Shown here: positions 6,213 through 13,058 of the stretch, in pieces
Layout of the letters: every line of letters starts with the position of its first letter
Position numbering within the stretch: the first letter of the stretch is position 1
From: an uncultured Eubacteriales bacterium
GTDB lineage: Bacteria > Bacillota > Clostridia > Lachnospirales > CAG-274
Reading direction: 5' to 3'
DNA length: 15,445 nucleotides
Assembly (NCBI GenBank): GCA_902495025.1
Contig: CABUWB010000014.1
Span: 1-15,445 of the forward strand
Position numbers and translations under genes: made by a program
The notes under the pieces: model-generated
Databases searched by the model: none
Told to the model about the DNA's origin: nothing
What the model saw: only the letters and a program-made list of their open reading frames with translations

Positions 6213-9092
6213 TTGAAGAAATCTACAAAAAGGCTTGTAAGTACATTACTTGCTGCAAGTATGTTATTTACAAGCGTATATGCAAGCCCTATTATTGCGG
6301 CTGACAATGCAGTTGATACTGTAATCAGTGCAATGGCAGCAACAAGAAGCTTTGATGCCACAGCTTTGCCTGTGCAGACTGCTGATAAGACGGCAGTTAC
6401 GGCAGACATACTCCCAGCAGGCTTTGGAGTTGAGGGTAACGTTATTATGAGGACAAACTCTGACTTGACTGTAAAGAGAGTGGATCTTGCAAAAAATGCA
6501 GGCGGTGCTATTACCTTTACAGTTGAGGCTGGTGAGGAAATTCAGTATGTCGCTTCAAGTACAGGTACATCCAATAACTCATCAATTTCACTTATTGGTC
6601 CTGCCGGTACAGCTGTGCAGGACACGGTGGTTGAAGGTGCAGCAGCAACAAAGGTTACAATTTCATATGTTGCAGAAACTGCGGGTACATATAAGCTTGT
6701 ATCTACAGATGGTTATATTCCAACATTACCTGCAGGCTCTAAGGCTAGAGATACCTGCCTTTACAGCATTGTTATAGGTGATGCAAGTACTTTAACAACT
6801 GAAACTACAACAGAAGCAACTACCACAGCAATCGAAACCACTACTGTTGCGGTTGATACAACAACAGAAGCTACTACTGCTGCTGATACAACAACAGAGG
6901 CTACTACTGCTGCAGTTGATACAACAACAGAAACGACAACAGAGGCAGTTAAAACTGACAGAATGGCAGACGACATAGTTCCTGACTCAGGTTCTCTTGC
7001 AGCAACAAGCTATTTTGATGGTCAGCTTACAATTAATGATAACAACGGTGCCGCATGGGCTGTAAAGGTACAGACTCCTGCTCAGACTATTGACGGCAGA
7101 ACCTACTCAACATTCGTACAGGGTTCAGGTAACCCTAAGAGTGCTGACGGCAAGCAGTCCTACAATGCACAGGGCAAGCTTGTTATCCCTGAGCAGGGTG
7201 CTTACATCAAGGTTGTTCCTACTGCAGATGCAACACTCAAGCTTGACTTTAAGGTTGGTGCAGGCAAGCAGTACGCAGTTATGAGCGTTGATGCAGCAGG
7301 CACAAAGAGTGAGATTGACTTTATTTCACCTGCAACAGCTGATGAGTTCTATCATAAGGAATACCCTCTTGCAGCAGGCAAAACATACTATGTAACAAGT
7401 GCAGGTACAAAGACATGCTTCTATGGTATTGCTCTTGTAAGTGGCTCTGAGGTTACAACAGGTGCAGACACAACTACAGAAACTACAACAGAAACTACTA
7501 CTGTTACAGAGGTAACTACAGTTGTTGACACTACAGCAGAAACAACTACAGTAACAGAAACCACTACTGTTGCTGACACTACAACAGAAACTACTACAAC
7601 AGCAGCAGAGGCTATCCAGCTTGGCGTAAGCGCAAGCATTGACGGCGTTGCAGTTGAAAACGGCGTTCAGACTCTTGCTGACGCAGCAGTAGGCTCAACC
7701 GTAAAGGTTAATGTAGACGTAACAAACGGCGGCTACAACAACTATACATTCTTCATTAAGTACAACCCAAGCGTACTTAAGGCTAAGGCAGTTGCAGCTC
7801 CTACAAGCTTTGACGGTTACTCAACAGTAAACGGCAATGTTGCTTATGTTGAGGCAACTGTAAACAACAGCATCAACTACGTTCCAAGCGCATCAAACAC
7901 AGACTATACCGATGTTAATGCAGACGGTACAAAGACATGTGCAGAGCTTGGTAAGGTTAAGTTTGCTAACTACTTTGGTGCAAACGAGACAGCTTCACAG
8001 GGCGGTACTTTAGTAGCACTTGACTTTGAGGTTGTTGGACAGGGTTCATCTGACCTTGAAATCGTACTTGTTGAAAATGGCTTCTTCCCAGCTCCAGGCT
8101 CTGACGTTATGATGAGCATTACAGCTGAGCCTTCAACAAACAAGGTTGTTGTTGGCAGCGAAACTACTACAACTACAGAAACCACAACAGAAACAACTAC
8201 AGCTACAGAAACTACTACTGTAACTACAACTGAAACAACTACAACTACTGAAACTACAACAGAAACCACTACTCTTGCACAGGGTACACTTGGTATCAAG
8301 GTAACACCTAGCGGCAATATTGACGCACAGGCTGGCGACAAGATTACTCTTAACATTGAGGCAGTTAATGCAGCTAATGCACCATTTAACAACTACACCT
8401 TCTTTGTTAAGTATGACCCAGAGGTTATCGAGGCTGTTGCAGCAGTAGACCCTGCTAACCCAGCTACAACAGCTGACGGCATTCCTGCATATCAGCTTGA
8501 TAACATCAATTCAAGCCTTTCATTAATGCCAGAGGCTACCAACGCAGACTTCAGCGATGTTGCTGCTGACGGCGCAACAAGTGCAGCTGCTCTTGGTAAG
8601 GTTAAGATTGCAAACTATGTAGGCAACACAGGCTCTGACGTAGTAAACAGTGACGGTGCTGTTTGTGCAATTGAGTTTGTTGTTAAGGCAGAGGGCGACG
8701 CTCAGGTAGAGATTCTCATTATCGAAAACGGCTTCTACAGCGCAATCGGTGCTGACCCAATCGATGTTGAGATTATACCTGCAAACGTTGTAATCGGCAA
8801 GACTGCTACAGAGTTTGACACAAGCATTGTTGGTGATGTAAACCTTGACGGTGCTTGGACAGCTTCTGATGCAGCATTCGTTCTTCAGAAATCTCTTGAC
8901 TCGGCAGGTACAACAATGCCTTGTGAATTAGAATATCCTGATGTTTATATGTACATTGCAGATGTAAACGGTGACGGCGCACTTACTGCTGCTGACGCTG
9001 CTGCTATCGTAACATATTCACTTGACGGCTCATACGTATTCCCAATCATTGATATGATTAACAACGGCACATACGTATATCCTGCAAACTAA
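6213..9092 (+). CDS. Secreted adaptor scaffoldin with two cohesins and a C-terminal dockerin
   Basis: A 959-residue non-catalytic organiser of a cohesin/dockerin complex: its cohesins should hold two dockerin enzymes outside the cell and its dockerin should bind a cohesin on another protein. The TTG start at 6213 lies 7 bases after AAAAGGAGG-type sequence (GGAGG 6201-6205) and gives a clean signal peptide (1 to about 29); the in-frame GTG at 6141 has poor spacing and would bury it. Order: signal peptide, beta module A (about 45-190), Thr linker (nt about 6792-6948), beta module B (about 260-410), Thr linker (nt 7456-7608), cohesin 1 (468-649), Thr linker (nt 8160-8279), cohesin 2 (690-863), dockerin (871-944; DVNLDG and DVNGDG loops). 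Both cohesins share NNYTFF, LGKVK and ENGF motifs. No sortase motif, SLH domain or late membrane segment is present, so surface attachment must go through the dockerin. It resembles ScaA-type adaptors of ruminococcal cellulosomes. Confidence 0.9.
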   Translation: MKKSTKRLVSTLLAASMLFTSVYASPIIAADNAVDTVISAMAATRSFDATALPVQTADKTAVTADILPAGFGVEGNVIMRTNSDLTVKRVDLAKNAGGAITFTVEAGEEIQYVASSTGTSNNSSISLIGPAGTAVQDTVVEGAAATKVTISYVAETAGTYKLVSTDGYIPTLPAGSKARDTCLYSIVIGDASTLTTETTTEATTTAIETTTVAVDTTTEATTAADTTTEATTAAVDTTTETTTEAVKTDRMADDIVPDSGSLAATSYFDGQLTINDNNGAAWAVKVQTPAQTIDGRTYSTFVQGSGNPKSADGKQSYNAQGKLVIPEQGAYIKVVPTADATLKLDFKVGAGKQYAVMSVDAAGTKSEIDFISPATADEFYHKEYPLAAGKTYYVTSAGTKTCFYGIALVSGSEVTTGADTTTETTTETTTVTEVTTVVDTTAETTTVTETTTVADTTTETTTTAAEAIQLGVSASIDGVAVENGVQTLADAAVGSTVKVNVDVTNGGYNNYTFFIKYNPSVLKAKAVAAPTSFDGYSTVNGNVAYVEATVNNSINYVPSASNTDYTDVNADGTKTCAELGKVKFANYFGANETASQGGTLVALDFEVVGQGSSDLEIVLVENGFFPAPGSDVMMSITAEPSTNKVVVGSETTTTTETTTETTTATETTTVTTTETTTTTETTTETTTLAQGTLGIKVTPSGNIDAQAGDKITLNIEAVNAANAPFNNYTFFVKYDPEVIEAVAAVDPANPATTADGIPAYQLDNINSSLSLMPEATNADFSDVAADGATSAAALGKVKIANYVGNTGSDVVNSDGAVCAIEFVVKAEGDAQVEILIIENGFYSAIGADPIDVEIIPANVVIGKTATEFDTSIVGDVNLDGAWTASDAAFVLQKSLDSAGTTMPCELEYPDVYMYIADVNGDGALTAADAAAIVTYSLDGSYVFPIIDMINNGTYVYPAN

Positions 9093-9113
9093 TTAAACAG
9101 CTTAGGCTTTTAT

Positions 9114-9146
9114 GGGCTGCCGCAAAATTTGCGGCAGTCCTTTTTT
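9114..9146 (+). terminator. Intrinsic terminator of the scaffoldin gene
   Basis: GGGCTGCCGCAAA (9114-9126) pairs with TTTGCGGCAGTCC (9128-9140, G-T at 9116/9138; the A/T top of the stem is probably open as loop), followed by six T at 9141-9146. The gene on the opposite strand ends at 9154, but the reverse orientation lacks a T run right after the stem, so it serves mainly the plus strand. Confidence 0.9.
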
Positions 9147-9153
9147 GCGCATA

Positions 9154-10359
9154 TCAGCTTATGTTTTTAGCCTGCTGTTTTTTGCGTTTAATTGCCGCTG
9201 CAATCTCTGCGTCGGTATAGACAGGCTGATTATAATTAACAAACCTGCTGTTTTTGTCAGAGCCAAGCATGCTTTTTTCCCTCTGCTTGTACAGCTCAAG
9301 CGTTGTTGTGCCGCTTTGTATAAGGCGCTTGATAATACCAAGGCAGTAATTAAAAGCCTTGTTATTTTCCCTGCAATAGCGTATGGTATCTGCCATTACA
9401 GGTGCGTCAATATGCCTTATAAGCTGCATAATTACCTTGCGGTCATTGTCGCTTACAGCACCGTAGGTTTTTTTGTATTCCTCCCAGACCGTATCTAAAC
9501 CGACCGCCGAAACAGGCTCACCCTGTGAGCCGTCGTAATTGGTTTGGTTTATTTTGGTTTGGTTTACTTTACTTTGGTTTACTTTACTTTGGTTTACTTT
9601 ACTTTGTGGATTAATGACGTCATTAATTCGGCTGAGAGTATCATCAGGTATCTTTGGGTTGTCATTAATTCGGCTGAGGGTATCATCAGGCGTCTTTGGG
9701 TTGTCATTAATTCGGCTTTGGCTGTCGCTCTGTTCTGCTGGATTGTCATTAACACCGATGGCATCAGTCTGTCCCTCTGAATTGTCATTAGCACCGACAG
9801 TATCAGCCAGTCCCTCCGAATTGTCATTAGCACCAACGGTATCAGCCTGTCCCTCCAAGCTGTCATTAGTGTCGGCTGTATCGTCCTGTTGCGCAGTGTT
9901 CTCCTCAAATAATCTTAATATAGATGACTTTTTGCCAAGCGACAACATCTGTTCCATATCAAGCAGCCATATATCCCTGTTTACTTTTACATTTTTGCGT
10001 TTAAGCGTTGCGGTATAAAACACACACTGTATTTCGTGCGAGGTAAGTATGCCCTTTTCATAAAGCTCCCTGTTAAACATGGCGGCGCATACATCGTTAA
10101 AAATACTGTCCACCTTTTCAATGCTTAAATTATCATACTTTCCAAACCTGTCCCACAGCTCCAGTACAAGCTCCTCACGCTTTTCGCCCTCTATTGATAT
10201 AAAGTAGCCGTTATCTGCGTAAATAATATCCAAAAGCTGCTCATATAAGCTGACAGGCAAATTGCCGCATTTTATGCGCAGGGCGGTAAATCTTCTGTCC
10301 GATAAAAAATTTATCGCTCTGGGGTAATAATCAAGTCCTGTTTTGTTTGGCGCTGCCAT
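9154..10359 (-). CDS. Phage-replisome-like protein: Lin1244/DUF4373-type N-terminus, repeat linker, DnaD-like C-terminus
   Basis: A 401-residue cytoplasmic protein. The ATG at 10359 follows AAAGGAGG (complement; GGAGG over 10368-10372, 8-base spacing). Residues 1 to about 100, starting with an LDYYPRAINFL-type sequence, resemble the Lin1244/Lin1753 (DUF4373) N-terminal domain, a winged-helix-like segment of phage replication proteins. Residues about 280-380 (VWEEYKKTYG through AFNYCLGIIKRL) resemble the DnaD/DnaB_2 C-terminal domain of primosome proteins. Between them, about residues 155-275 are low-complexity repeats: 13-residue units around GANDNSEG, 14-residue units around SRINDNPK, and SKVNQ pentapeptides. 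The likely role is replication initiation or helicase loading, possibly a domesticated phage or plasmid gene; no other phage gene is in the window. The family call is by motif memory, without alignment. Confidence 0.72.
   Translation of the reverse strand: MAAPNKTGLDYYPRAINFLSDRRFTALRIKCGNLPVSLYEQLLDIIYADNGYFISIEGEKREELVLELWDRFGKYDNLSIEKVDSIFNDVCAAMFNRELYEKGILTSHEIQCVFYTATLKRKNVKVNRDIWLLDMEQMLSLGKKSSILRLFEENTAQQDDTADTNDSLEGQADTVGANDNSEGLADTVGANDNSEGQTDAIGVNDNPAEQSDSQSRINDNPKTPDDTLSRINDNPKIPDDTLSRINDVINPQSKVNQSKVNQSKVNQTKINQTNYDGSQGEPVSAVGLDTVWEEYKKTYGAVSDNDRKVIMQLIRHIDAPVMADTIRYCRENNKAFNYCLGIIKRLIQSGTTTLELYKQREKSMLGSDKNSRFVNYNQPVYTDAEIAAAIKRKKQQAKNIS
9546..9605 (-). repeat. 15-base tandem repeat encoding SKVNQ units
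   Basis: GGTTTACTTTACTTT (plus strand) occurs three times without change at 9561-9575, 9576-9590 and 9591-9605, preceded by a degenerate copy at 9546-9560. On the coding minus strand these are SKVNQ pentapeptides followed by a TKINQ copy. Unit length is a multiple of three, so copy changes keep the frame. Confidence 0.9.
9620..9721 (-). repeat. 42-base tandem repeat in the linker
   Basis: Two full 42-base units (9620-9661 and 9662-9703) differ at three positions; a third diverges after TCATTAATTCGGCT at 9704-9717. Coding on the minus strand, each full unit gives a 14-residue segment around SRINDNPK with PDDT. Confidence 0.9.
9743..9890 (-). repeat. 39-base tandem repeat in the linker
   Basis: Three 39-base units at 9743-9781, 9782-9820 and 9821-9859, each starting TTGTCATTA on the plus strand, followed by a degenerate fourth copy from 9860. 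They encode 13-residue segments with ND pairs (GANDNSEG type). This and the 42-base repeat share TCATTA, suggesting one ancestral unit that changed length. Confidence 0.85.
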
Positions 10360-10470
10360 AGCTGCCGCCTCCTTTTTCGTTTTTTGTTTTATAATACACT
10401 CCCAAAACTGCCAAAAACTGCAAAAATTATAATTAAAATGTGTTTCCTCAAAAAAAGCCTTTATTTTTTG

Positions 10471-10476
10471 TATAAT
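10471..10476 (+). promoter_or_regulatory. Probable -10 box of the amino-acid ABC operon
   Basis: A perfect TATAAT at 10471-10476 lies 52 bases before the start codon at 10529. No good -35 lies 16-18 bases upstream; the upstream DNA carries A-tracts repeating at about 10 bases (10404-10426, then 10435 and 10450), which may help instead. Transcription would begin near 10483. Confidence 0.45.
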
Positions 10477-10528
10477 GTGTGTTAAAATTATAGGGATTAA
10501 AACGAAATCATGCTAGGAGGCAAATAAA

Positions 10529-11443
10529 ATGAAGAAATTTAAGAATGTCGTAACAACAGTAGTTGCGGGTTTACTTGTGCTTTCAATGGCAGGCTGCGGC
10601 GGCGCTGTAAGCAGCAATGGCACAGATGAGGCAACAGGTACTGAAACAGTTGAAAATGCACAGGCTGCACCAAAGACAGCTAACGAGGGCAAGCTTGTAT
10701 GGGCAACAAATGCAGAGTTCCCACCTTATGAGTACCATGGCACAGACGGCTCTGTTGAGGGTATCGACGCAGAAATTGCAAACTACATCGGCGAGCAGCT
10801 TGGTCTTGAGGTTGAGTGCGAGGATATGCAGTTTGACTCAATCATTCCAGCAGTTACATCAGGCAAGGCTGACCTTGGTATCGCAGGTATGACAATTACA
10901 GAGGACAGACTTGTAAACGTAAACTTCTCAACACCATACGTAAGTGCAGGTCAGGTTATCATTGTTAAGGACGATTCCACTATTGCAGGCGTTGCAGACC
11001 TTGCAGGCAAGACAATCGGCGTTCAGCTTGGTACAACAGGCGACACCTACGTATCAGATTCAGCTAACGTGGCAGACGCAACAATCGAGCGTTACAACAA
11101 GGGCTTTGAGGCTGTACAGGCACTTACACAGGGCAAGGTTGACGCTGTTGTAATTGACAACGAGCCAGCTAAGTCATTTGTAGCAACAGGCGAGGGTATC
11201 AAGATTGTTGAGGAGCCTGTAACCGAGGAGCAGTACGCTATTGCTGTAAGCAAGGATAACGAGGAGCTTCTTGACGCTGTAAACGGCGTTCTTGCAGATA
11301 TGGAGGAGAACGGCAAGCTTGAGGAAATCATCAGCAAGTATATTGGTGATGACGCTATCGAGATTGAAGAGGGTACAACCGCTGCTGAGGGCGAGGCTGA
11401 GGAAACAACCGAGGCTGAGGCAGAAACTACAACTGCGGCTTAA
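10529..11443 (+). CDS. Polar amino-acid ABC transporter substrate-binding lipoprotein
   Basis: A 304-residue extracellular lipoprotein that captures an amino acid and delivers it to the permease encoded next. The ATG at 10529 follows AGGAGG (10515-10520). A lipobox ends at C23 (SMAGC), followed by a Ser/Thr/Glu spacer. The SBP family 3 domain covers about 55-273, with FPPYEY (64-69), GIDAEIA (78-84), DLGIAGMTITEDR (115-127; R127 is the residue expected to bind the substrate carboxylate) and VDAVVID in lobe 2. The last 31 residues form an acidic Glu/Thr-rich tail beyond the normal fold end, which is unusual. All lysines but one are AAG and isoleucine ATA is absent, unlike the next two genes. 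A terminator-like hairpin follows at 11460. The exact substrate cannot be told; polar or basic amino acids or cystine are possible. Confidence 0.93.
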   Translation: MKKFKNVVTTVVAGLLVLSMAGCGGAVSSNGTDEATGTETVENAQAAPKTANEGKLVWATNAEFPPYEYHGTDGSVEGIDAEIANYIGEQLGLEVECEDMQFDSIIPAVTSGKADLGIAGMTITEDRLVNVNFSTPYVSAGQVIIVKDDSTIAGVADLAGKTIGVQLGTTGDTYVSDSANVADATIERYNKGFEAVQALTQGKVDAVVIDNEPAKSFVATGEGIKIVEEPVTEEQYAIAVSKDNEELLDAVNGVLADMEENGKLEEIISKYIGDDAIEIEEGTTAAEGEAEETTEAEAETTTAA

Positions 11444-11459
11444 TTATCTATAAAATTGC

Positions 11460-11492
11460 TAAGGTGCAGCGCAACACTGCACCTTATTTTTT
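11460..11492 (+). terminator. Intra-operon terminator/attenuator between binding protein and permease
   Basis: TAAGGTGCAG (11460-11469) pairs perfectly with CTGCACCTTA (11477-11486) around a 7-base loop, followed by TTTTTT (11487-11492). It lies between the binding-protein stop and the permease ribosome binding site (11496-11503) with no visible new promoter, so partial read-through must supply the downstream genes. Confidence 0.85.
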
Positions 11493-11510
11493 AGGAAAGG
11501 AGGCAGTGCC

Positions 11511-12254
11511 TTGGCTGAATGGATTGAAAATATTCACGCAAGATTTATACTTAATTTCATCAAGGACGACCGTTACACCTTTATGCTTAACGGTTTTGTT
11601 GAAACAATAAAAATAACATTTTTTGCCATAATTCTGGGTCTTGTGCTTGGTACTGTAACGGCTGTCATACGTGCCAGCTACGACACCACACATACCACAA
11701 AATACGGCAGCGTAGGTCAGTGCATTATACAGGTTATGCTGTGGGTGCTTAACCTGATAGCCAAGGTGTACCTCACCGTAATAAGGGGTACGCCTACACT
11801 TTTGCAGCTGCTTATAATATACTTTGTTATATTCAGCTCGGTCAATATCAATAAAACCGTTGTTGCGGTGCTTGCCTTTGGCATTAACTCGGGTGCGTAC
11901 GTTGCCGAGATAGTGCGCAGCGGTATTATGAGTGTTGACAGGGGACAGTTTGAGGCAGGCAGAAGCCTTGGCTTTGGCTATATACCAACCATGTGCTACA
12001 TTATACTGCCGCAGGCGGTTAAAAACATACTGCCCGCAATAGGCAACGAGTTTATCGTACTGCTGAAGGAAACCTCCGTTTCGGGCTATATTGCCATACA
12101 GGATTTAACCAAGGGTGCGGATATTATCCGTTCACAGACGTATGATGCGTTTATGCCGCTTATCGGTGCGGCAATTATCTATCTTGTATGCGTGGTTATT
12201 CTTAGCTGCGGTGTTTCTGCGCTTGAAAGGAGGCTGCGTGTAAATGAGCGATGA
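11511..12254 (+). CDS. Amino-acid ABC transporter permease (HisM/GlnP type)
   Basis: A 247-residue inner-membrane subunit forming the channel of the importer. The TTG start at 11511 lies 7 bases after AAAGGAGG (11496-11503). Hydrophobic segments occur near residues 31-53, 75-91, 97-111, 116-130 and 220-236. RGTP (92-95) and the EAA loop at about 148-168 (EAGRSLGFG...LPQA) are the family marks; the loop contacts the ATPase. Length is normal for the family. The gene overlaps the ATPase gene by 11 bases, a sign of translational coupling. Codon use (frequent ATA, AAA and GCG) is less biased than in the binding protein. Only one permease gene is present, so the transporter probably uses a homodimer. 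Confidence 0.94.
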   Translation: MAEWIENIHARFILNFIKDDRYTFMLNGFVETIKITFFAIILGLVLGTVTAVIRASYDTTHTTKYGSVGQCIIQVMLWVLNLIAKVYLTVIRGTPTLLQLLIIYFVIFSSVNINKTVVAVLAFGINSGAYVAEIVRSGIMSVDRGQFEAGRSLGFGYIPTMCYIILPQAVKNILPAIGNEFIVLLKETSVSGYIAIQDLTKGADIIRSQTYDAFMPLIGAAIIYLVCVVILSCGVSALERRLRVNER

Positions 12255-12984
12255 GGTGCTTATTAAGGTTGAGGGCGTTACAAAGCAGTTTGGCAAGCAC
12301 ACCAAGGCGCTTGATGACGTTACACAGCATATATCAAAGGGCGAGGTTGTAGTTGTTATCGGGCCGTCAGGCTCGGGCAAGTCTACATTTTTAAGGTGTC
12401 TTAATCTGCTTGAGGAGCCTACGGACGGACATATTTACTTTGAGGGGCAGGACATCACCGACCCTGCAACGGATATTAACAAGCTCCGTCAGAAGATGGG
12501 TATGGTGTTTCAGCAGTTTAACCTTTTCCCCCACATGACTATTATGAAAAACCTTACGCTTGCGCCAATAAAGCTGTTGGGCAAGTCCAAGGAGGATGCG
12601 GAGAAAAAGGCTATGGAGCTGCTTGAAAGGGTTGGTCTTGCTGACAGGGCAAACTCCTACCCCACACAGCTTTCGGGCGGACAAAAGCAGCGTATTGCCA
12701 TAGTGCGTGCGCTTTGTATGGAGCCTGACGTTATGCTTTTTGACGAGCCGACTTCTGCGCTTGACCCCGAAATGGTAGGCGAGGTACTGGAGGTTATGCG
12801 CTCACTTGCGGCTGAAAATATGACCATGGTGGTGGTAACGCACGAAATGGGCTTTGCAAAAGAGGTTGCAAGCAGGGTTATATTTATGGAAAAGGGACGA
12901 GTTATTGAGGAAAATACGCCTAAGGAATTTTTTGAAAACCCAAAAAGCGACAGACTGAAAGAGTTTCTCAGTAAGGTGCTTTAA
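12244..12984 (+). CDS. Amino-acid ABC transporter ATP-binding protein (GlnQ/HisP type)
   Basis: A 246-residue cytoplasmic ATPase powering the importer. The ATG at 12244 lies 10 bases after AAAGGAGG (12226-12233) inside the end of the permease gene. Visible motifs: Walker A GPSGSGKST (40-48), Q-loop with FQQFNLFPHMT (89-99), signature LSGGQ (143-147), Walker B VMLFDEP (163-169), D-loop SALD (171-174) and switch H200. This full-length set, with FQQFNLFPH, is typical of the polar amino-acid subfamily. A terminator follows within 7 bases of the stop, closing the three-gene operon. Confidence 0.96.
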   Translation: MSDEVLIKVEGVTKQFGKHTKALDDVTQHISKGEVVVVIGPSGSGKSTFLRCLNLLEEPTDGHIYFEGQDITDPATDINKLRQKMGMVFQQFNLFPHMTIMKNLTLAPIKLLGKSKEDAEKKAMELLERVGLADRANSYPTQLSGGQKQRIAIVRALCMEPDVMLFDEPTSALDPEMVGEVLEVMRSLAAENMTMVVVTHEMGFAKEVASRVIFMEKGRVIEENTPKEFFENPKSDRLKEFLSKVL

Positions 12985-12990
12985 TAAAGG

Positions 12991-13018
12991 GCTGTTGCAT
13001 TTTATGCGGCAGCTTTTT
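12991..13018 (+). terminator. Intrinsic terminator of the ABC operon
   Basis: GCTGTTGCAT (12991-13000) pairs with ATGCGGCAGC (13004-13013, wobbles opposite the two T) around a TTT loop, then TTTTTT (13014-13019). The two wobbles make it weaker than the others in this window, so some read-through into the regulator gene is plausible. Confidence 0.8.
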
Positions 13019-13058
13019 TGTATCTTTGTGTCGGGGCTGATTGAGTGAGGTGTGTAAT

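Noticed and set aside
6761..8392. Val/Ser-rich open frames on the minus strand within the scaffoldin
   Set aside because: They are antisense readings of the Thr-rich linker codons (ACA/ACT), with no start signals and no recognisable domain.
9546..9890. CRISPR-like repeat array
   Set aside because: The units are directly tandem without unique spacers, have in-frame lengths and lie inside a coding sequence; no cas gene is present.
9112..10018. Plus-strand frames of 128 and 159 codons opposite the DnaD-like gene
   Set aside because: They lack ribosome binding sites and encode hydrophobic or repeat translations that mirror the tandem repeats of the minus-strand gene.
10388..10420. Promoter for the minus-strand DnaD-like gene
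   Set aside because: A TATTAT-like -10 (complement of 10391-10396) exists but no acceptable -35 lies at 16-18 bases, so I did not annotate it.
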